Below, one piece after another: positions 5,833-9,878 of a DNA stretch of 9,878 nucleotides. The stretch is from an uncultured Lachnospiraceae bacterium (lineage in GTDB: Bacteria > Bacillota_A > Clostridia > Lachnospirales > Lachnospiraceae). The notes beneath the pieces were generated by a model that ran no database searches, had not been told where the DNA came from, and worked only from the letters and a program-made list of their open reading frames with translations. The first letter of the stretch is position 1, and each line of letters opens with the position of its first letter. The translations under genes and the position numbers were made by a program. The stretch is from contig CAJUOF010000123.1 in the NCBI GenBank assembly GCA_910587905.1, forward strand, positions 1 through 9,878, written 5' to 3'.

Positions 5833-7719
5833 ATGAGAAAGAGAACAAAAAGGTGTGTTGCTGGCTTGATGGCAGCGCTTCTGGCCTGCCTGCCGCTTGC
5901 GGGCTGCGGCGGAGGAAAGGAGGAGGGCAGCGAGGGCGGCGATGTCGCAACGGCCCTGGAGGTGCAGACGAAACTGACGGACACGAAACTGGAGGGGGAT
6001 GTTGACGAGAACAGCAGAACCTTAAAAACCGTTTTGACCTTTACACCGGAGCCGGCCGGACACGGCCATCCCTACGTGGAGGGTGGTCCCGACTGGTCCA
6101 CGATCCCCTTCCTTTATGAATATCTGACGGATTACGGCGCAACGCCGGAGAGCCGGTTTGAACCTCAGCTTCTGGAATCCTTCGAGCAGCAGGACAAGGT
6201 GTTGACCCTGAAGCTCAGGGAAGGGCTTCAGTATAACGATGGAACTCCTATCAATGCGGATGAACTGCTGAACAATTTTTATATGGATCTGTCCACCCTG
6301 AATCTTCTGACCTATGCGGAGGCCATCGAGAAGGTGGACGACCTGACCGTGAAGATTACATATAAAGAGGTTTCCGACATGATCACCACAAACCTCTTGA
6401 AATCCCAGATGATCTATTCCGTGGCGGAATATGGAAAGTGGGCGGAGGTTTACAAAGATCTTTTTGAGAACGAGCGTGAGCTGGACGAGAAGGAAGGCAC
6501 CTATAAATGGACGGAGGCCGGCCAGAAGAAGTACGATGAGACCGCCTTGGAGTGCAACAGCTACCTGCCCAAGATGACCGAGATCAAGACCTCCGGCCCT
6601 TACATGATCAGTACGGTGACCTCCGACGAGATCACGCTGACGGCCAACCCGAATTACCGCAATGAGCTGCCCATCGACACCATCGTCGGAATCCGCCAGT
6701 CAAGCTCCGAGTCTTTGCAGATCGCTGTACAGAACGGAGATCTGGATATTGAGAACTCCGGTCTTTCCACTGACCTGGCCATGCAGATCGCAAAATCCAA
6801 TGCGGAGACCATTCGGCAGGTGGGCTATTCTGCTTATTCCCAGTGGGGCCTGTGCTTTAACGTAGCCAAAGCCCCTACGGATAAGCTGGAGGTACGCCAG
6901 GCTATCGCTTACATCGTGGACACGGACCAGATCGCACCGGCCACGGAGCCGGGCATGATGGTGGCAGACAAGTATGCGACCGTACTTCCCCTGGCCCTCC
7001 GCGACAAATACTTAAGCAGCGATCAGCTTTCCAAGATGACGGAGTACAACCTGAACCTGGAGAAGGCGGAGGAGCTCCTTAAGTCCGTCGGCTGGAGCAA
7101 GTCCGGCGGCCAGTGGGTGGATGAAAACGGGCAGACGCCGGAGATCATCATCGGCGGCATCGGGAGCTATCAGATCTCTCTGATCACCGGCGAGGCCGTG
7201 GCCAACATGCTCCAGGAATTCGGCATCAAGGCATCCTTTGTCTCTCAGGAGGCCAGTGCATACAATGACTACGCCCAGTCCGGCCAGGCCCATATCATCA
7301 TCGACAACTTCGGCGGGGCCAACGGGGCGCAGCATCCCATCGAAGCATACGGCGGAATCTATTGGTACGGGACCAGAATGGGCCTTAGCATGACGCCCCC
7401 CGCCGGCGAGAAGCTGACCTTCAAGGACGAGGTGACAGGGGAAGACTTCTGCATGGACGACGTGATCAGCGAGTTAAAGCTTGCAAACGGCGACGAGGAA
7501 ATGTCTGCGGTCTGCGAGAAGCTGGCAGTCTTCTTCAACCACAATATGTGGTATCTGCCTGTGACGGATCAGTGTTATGTGGTCCGTGTTTACAACGATA
7601 AGCTGTCCATGCCTTCTGTTCCGACGGGACAGGTGGTCAACGATTTTTACTGGTGTGGTACTCTTTCTGTTGCCCTCGCAAAGATGATTCACAGCGGCGA
7701 GCTGTATTTTGTGAAATAA
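5833..7719 (+). CDS. ABC transporter solute-binding lipoprotein, SBP family 5 (DppA/OppA type)
   Basis: This is the extracellular receptor of the importer encoded downstream; it captures a solute and delivers it to the permeases. Residues 1-24 are a lipoprotein signal peptide (basic RKRTKR, hydrophobic core, LAGC lipobox), so Cys25 is the predicted lipidated residue, followed by a flexible Gly/Glu/Ser-rich linker. Family 5 features are LREGLQYNDGTPINADELL at about 127-145, LEVRQAIAYIVD near 354 and NLEKAEELLKSVGW near 405-418. At 628 residues it is longer than the usual 530-550; part of the excess is a highly charged Lys/Glu-rich stretch at about 200-245. Members bind peptides, nickel complexes, opines or oligosaccharides, and sequence alone does not decide which. 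It is the first gene of a dpp/opp-type operon, with 76 nt containing strong hairpins before the permease gene. The start is supported by AGGAGG 11 nt upstream plus a closer GGA. Confidence 0.92.
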   Translation: MRKRTKRCVAGLMAALLACLPLAGCGGGKEEGSEGGDVATALEVQTKLTDTKLEGDVDENSRTLKTVLTFTPEPAGHGHPYVEGGPDWSTIPFLYEYLTDYGATPESRFEPQLLESFEQQDKVLTLKLREGLQYNDGTPINADELLNNFYMDLSTLNLLTYAEAIEKVDDLTVKITYKEVSDMITTNLLKSQMIYSVAEYGKWAEVYKDLFENERELDEKEGTYKWTEAGQKKYDETALECNSYLPKMTEIKTSGPYMISTVTSDEITLTANPNYRNELPIDTIVGIRQSSSESLQIAVQNGDLDIENSGLSTDLAMQIAKSNAETIRQVGYSAYSQWGLCFNVAKAPTDKLEVRQAIAYIVDTDQIAPATEPGMMVADKYATVLPLALRDKYLSSDQLSKMTEYNLNLEKAEELLKSVGWSKSGGQWVDENGQTPEIIIGGIGSYQISLITGEAVANMLQEFGIKASFVSQEASAYNDYAQSGQAHIIIDNFGGANGAQHPIEAYGGIYWYGTRMGLSMTPPAGEKLTFKDEVTGEDFCMDDVISELKLANGDEEMSAVCEKLAVFFNHNMWYLPVTDQCYVVRVYNDKLSMPSVPTGQVVNDFYWCGTLSVALAKMIHSGELYFVK

Positions 7720-7724
7720 CAGGC

Positions 7725-7781
7725 GGTCTTTACAAAGACCTTGGAAGCTTTCCGCCAGGGCGTGTACCTGGCGGAAGGTTT
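7725..7781 (+). other. Tandem intercistronic hairpins
   Basis: Two hairpins fill the gap between the binding-protein and permease genes. The first is GGTCTT-TACA-AAGACC (7725-7740). The second is a perfect 10-bp stem (TTCCGCCAGG at 7750-7759, CCTGGCGGAA at 7767-7776) with a 7-nt loop, extendable to about 15 bp with G-U pairs (7745-7781). No T-run follows, and the permease ribosome binding site starts 4 nt later, so this is not a full terminator. Such structures often protect the upstream mRNA from 3' exonucleases, giving more binding protein than permease. That role is inferred. Confidence 0.7.
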
Positions 7782-7795
7782 GAAAGGAGAGAGAT

Positions 7796-8776
7796 ATGGC
7801 GAATAAAATCATAAGAACGATTCTGACGCTGCTCATATCCCTGGTACTGGTCTTTTTCATTGTAAAGGCCATGCCGGGCGATCCGGTGGAAACACTGACG
7901 CAGCAGTATATCACGGCGAACAAGCTGCCCTATGATCAGGCCTATGAGAGGGCCAAGGTGGCCCTAAACTATGATCCGGAAACTCCGGTCATGGAGCAGT
8001 TTGTCACCTACATCGGACAGCTCTGCCGTGGAGACATGGGCCAGTCCATGTCCTACAAGGATTCTGTTGTCAACATTGTGATGGGGGCTCTTCCCTGGAC
8101 CCTCTTGGTCTGTTCCATTTCCCTTCTGCTGTCCTTTGCGGTGGGGAACATCCTGGGCGTGTTCATTGCCTGGAAGCGGAGCAAGGTGCTGGACGGCATC
8201 ATGACCGGCTATCAGGCGATCTTCGGCTCCATCCCGGATTACATCGTGGCCTACCTTCTGGTGGCCCTCTTTTCCATCGGCCTGGGGATCTTTCCGGCCA
8301 GGGGCGCCTACGATTCCAACTCGACGCCCGGCTGGAATGCCACCTTTATCCTGGACGTGCTCTACCATTCCGTGCTCCCGGTGTTATGCTATTTCCTGAC
8401 CACGGTGGCCTCCTGGGTCATGGGCATGAAGGCCGTCTGCGTGGGGCTTCTCGGCGAGGACTACATGAACTACGCCAGGGCCAGGGGCCTTTCCAAGAAG
8501 AGGATCCTCTTCACTTATCTGGGGAGAAATGCCATGCTGCCCCAGATCACCAGCCTGGCCATCTCCTTTGGCCTGATGTTCGGCGGCTCGCCGGTCATCG
8601 AGAACCTGTTTGTCTATCCGGGAGTCGGTTATTACCTGAATTCTGCCATCAGCCGAAGGGATTATCCGCTGATGCAGGGCATGTTCCTGATGATCATCAT
8701 CATAGTGCTTTTGTCTGGCCTGGTGGCAGATTTCCTGAATAAACGACTGAATCCGAGACTGAGAGAGAAGAGGTGA
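7796..8776 (+). CDS. ABC transporter permease, DppB/OppB type
   Basis: One of two membrane subunits forming the translocation channel of the family 5 importer in the cytoplasmic membrane. Its 326 residues show the standard layout: first helix at about 6-26 followed by the KAMPGDPVE motif typical of DppB, an extracellular loop to about 95, then membrane segments at about 98-120, 135-158, 185-207, 248-270 and 295-316. The cytoplasmic EAA loop that docks on the ATPase is clear at about 219-240 (EDYMNYARARGLSKKRILF). FVYPGVGYYL and the basic C terminus LNKRLNPRLREKR are also characteristic. AGGAG at 7785-7789 lies 6 nt before the ATG. The stop TGA overlaps or abuts the next permease start, so translation is probably coupled. 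Substrate not predictable. Confidence 0.95.
   Translation: MANKIIRTILTLLISLVLVFFIVKAMPGDPVETLTQQYITANKLPYDQAYERAKVALNYDPETPVMEQFVTYIGQLCRGDMGQSMSYKDSVVNIVMGALPWTLLVCSISLLLSFAVGNILGVFIAWKRSKVLDGIMTGYQAIFGSIPDYIVAYLLVALFSIGLGIFPARGAYDSNSTPGWNATFILDVLYHSVLPVLCYFLTTVASWVMGMKAVCVGLLGEDYMNYARARGLSKKRILFTYLGRNAMLPQITSLAISFGLMFGGSPVIENLFVYPGVGYYLNSAISRRDYPLMQGMFLMIIIIVLLSGLVADFLNKRLNPRLREKR
8771..8776 (+). promoter_or_regulatory. Shine-Dalgarno sequence overlapping the upstream stop codon
   Basis: AGGTGA (8771-8776) matches the 3' part of the AAGGAGGTGA consensus, includes the TGA stop of the first permease, and lies 5 nt before a GTG at 8782. It supports 8782 as an alternative start for the second permease. 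The GTG at 8773 lies inside this site and has only weak purine-rich sequence before it, but gives the classic 4-nt GTGA overlap. Confidence 0.4.
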
Positions 8777-9675
8777 GGAGAGTGAAAAAGCAGCAACAGG
8801 CAAACGTGCAGGCTGTCGTTAAGAAGGGCACGTTTACAGAAAGCGTAAAAGATTTCTTCAAGATCATCTGGAGGAACAAGATGTCCCGTGTGGGCCTTGT
8901 CATCGTGGCGGCCTTCATTCTGATCGCCATCTTCGGACCCATGCTGGTCAGCAATTTCGGCGTCCGGCTGAAGGCTCCCTCGGGAAGCCACTGGCTGGGC
9001 ACCGACTATGCGGGCCGTGACATTTTCAGCATGTTCATCAAAGGGACCCGGTCGGTCCTCATGGTGGCCCTCTATGCCGGCGTCTTTGCGGTGCTCATCG
9101 CCTGCGCCGTGGGCATCACCTCCGGACTTCTGGGCGGCAAGGTGGACATGGTCCTCATGATGATCACGGACATCGTCCTGACCATCCCCCAGTTCCCGGT
9201 GCTGATGGTATTATCCATGGTCATCAACGTGAGCAACAACATCCTGTTCGGCTTCCTCCTCGGCATCTGGTCCTGGGCGTCCTTAGCCAAGGCCATCCGC
9301 ATCCAGGTGCTGACTTTAAAGGATAAGGACTTCATCGAGGCCAGCAGGATCCTGGGGATCCGGAACTTCGACATCATCACCAAGGACCTGCTTCCCAATA
9401 TCGTGTCCTTCGTGGCCATCAACTTCATCTCCATCATGAGAGGGGCCATTGTCTCCTCGGTCAACCTGATGGTGCTGGGTCTGGTGCCCATCAACGGCAC
9501 CCACTGGGGCATGATGCTGCAGATGGCCATCGCCCAGACTTCGCTGCTCTACGGCGGCATCCAGCCCATTGTAAACTTCATGACGCCGATCATGGGGATC
9601 CTCCTGTTCCAGCTTGGCTGCTATCTGTTCGCCATGGGACTGGACGAGGCTATGAATCCGAGACTGCGCAGATAG
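8773..9675 (+). CDS. ABC transporter permease, DppC/OppC type
   Basis: The second membrane subunit of the importer. It is 300 residues from GTG 8773, or 297 from GTG 8782; the two starts differ only by Met-Arg-Arg. DppC hallmarks are a cytoplasmic N-terminal tail with KDFFKIIWRNKMSRVG before the first helix (about 40-58), the conserved LGTDYAGRDIFS motif at 75-86, further membrane segments from about 92 onward, and the EAA loop KDFIEASRILGIRNFDII at about 186-203 with DLLPN just after. The C terminus (GLDEAMNPRLRR) is the usual family ending. It overlaps the previous gene by 4 nt at the longer start and is followed by the ATPase gene after 16 nt. Both subunits therefore come from one transcript. 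Confidence 0.94.
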   Translation: MRRVKKQQQANVQAVVKKGTFTESVKDFFKIIWRNKMSRVGLVIVAAFILIAIFGPMLVSNFGVRLKAPSGSHWLGTDYAGRDIFSMFIKGTRSVLMVALYAGVFAVLIACAVGITSGLLGGKVDMVLMMITDIVLTIPQFPVLMVLSMVINVSNNILFGFLLGIWSWASLAKAIRIQVLTLKDKDFIEASRILGIRNFDIITKDLLPNIVSFVAINFISIMRGAIVSSVNLMVLGLVPINGTHWGMMLQMAIAQTSLLYGGIQPIVNFMTPIMGILLFQLGCYLFAMGLDEAMNPRLRR

Positions 9676-9691
9676 GGGAGGTGGAAACAGA

Positions 9692-9878
9692 ATGGAAAAC
9701 GCAAAAACCAAAGGAAAAGAAAACATCAAGGAAAATGTCATTATCCGGGTGAAGGATCTGTCCATCGACTTCAAGGTGGAGAGCGGGACCTTAAGGGCCT
9801 GCGACCACACCTCCTTTGACATTTACCGCAACGAGACCATCGCCATCATCGGAGAGAGCGGCAGCGGCAAGTCCACCC
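9692..9878 (+). CDS. ABC transporter ATP-binding protein, DppD/OppD type (partial, cut by window end)
   Basis: Only the first 62 residues lie in the window. After a Lys/Glu-rich tail of about 16 residues comes the typical start of the nucleotide-binding domain (IIRVKDLSIDFKV), then a stretch leading to NETIAIIGESGSGKST, whose Walker A P-loop GESGSGKST occupies residues 54-62. This is the ATPase that powers the two upstream permeases. A strong ribosome binding site, GGGGAGGTGG (9675-9684), precedes the ATG. The gene is intact as far as visible and simply runs off the edge. Family members are about 320-340 residues and are usually followed by a second ATPase (DppF/OppF), so the operon very likely continues to the right. 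Confidence 0.92.
   Translation, partial: MENAKTKGKENIKENVIIRVKDLSIDFKVESGTLRACDHTSFDIYRNETIAIIGESGSGKST

Noticed and set aside
5772..6005. Short frame beginning upstream of the binding-protein gene
   Set aside because: It runs out of frame through the lipoprotein signal region and lacks a ribosome binding site; the 5833 start yields a textbook lipobox.
7745..7781. Hairpin after the binding-protein gene as a true terminator
   Set aside because: There is no T-run after the stem, and the downstream permease, ribosome binding site and operon logic require read-through.
9316..9822. Minus-strand frame of 168 codons opposite the second permease and the ATPase start
   Set aside because: Antisense shadow: its translation is His/Asp/Gln-rich with no domain, and both plus-strand genes are unambiguous.
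1..9878. CRISPR arrays, tRNA or rRNA genes, insertion sequences
   Set aside because: No regularly spaced repeats, cloverleaf, rRNA-like sequence, transposase motif or terminal inverted repeats were seen on either strand.

Overview
The window looks like chromosomal DNA from a gut-type, low-to-mid GC Firmicute, most likely a Lachnospiraceae/Clostridia member. The reasons are the GC-rich carbohydrate and transport genes with strong AGGAGG-type ribosome binding sites, the short B. subtilis-like class I mannose-6-phosphate isomerase, the clostridial lipoprotein signal on the binding protein, and a DUF6088/AbiEii pair of the kind common in that group. The taxonomic call is an inference from gene style, not a database match.

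Layout. (1) Positions 101-3252, plus strand: a two-gene carbohydrate operon, manA (class I mannose-6-phosphate isomerase) followed 2 bp later by a GH36 alpha-galactosidase, closed by a strong hairpin terminator at 3316-3364. (2) Positions 5142-3395, minus strand: a clearly AT-richer module made of a sigma-A-type promoter, a 17-bp palindrome in the leader that may be an operator, a DUF6088/AbiEi-type winged-helix antitoxin with a GTG start, and an overlapping AbiEii-type nucleotidyltransferase toxin. This is a complete AbiE-like (type IV toxin-antitoxin/abortive infection) pair inserted between metabolic genes. (3) Positions 5552-5165, minus strand: a monocistronic unit for a small HPr-like protein with its own promoter and terminator. 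It keeps the regulatory-serine region of HPr but lacks the phosphoryl-accepting histidine, so it resembles Crh in logic. (4) From 5833 to the right edge, plus strand: a DppABCD/OppABCD-type ABC importer operon, with a solute-binding lipoprotein, two permeases and the first 62 residues of an ATPase whose Walker A motif sits at the window edge. A strong hairpin lies between the binding-protein and permease genes and probably sets their relative expression.

How the parts fit. ManA and the alpha-galactosidase could together release galactose from alpha-galactosides such as raffinose-type sugars or galactomannan fragments, and feed mannose-6-phosphate into glycolysis. The importer belongs to a family whose substrates range from peptides to oligosaccharides, so its substrate cannot be fixed from sequence. 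The HPr-like protein could link to carbon catabolite control if a HPr kinase recognises its serine. The AbiE module has no metabolic link to its neighbours and looks like accessory DNA. It is the part most suggestive of defence or horizontal transfer, although no transposase, integrase or att site is visible.
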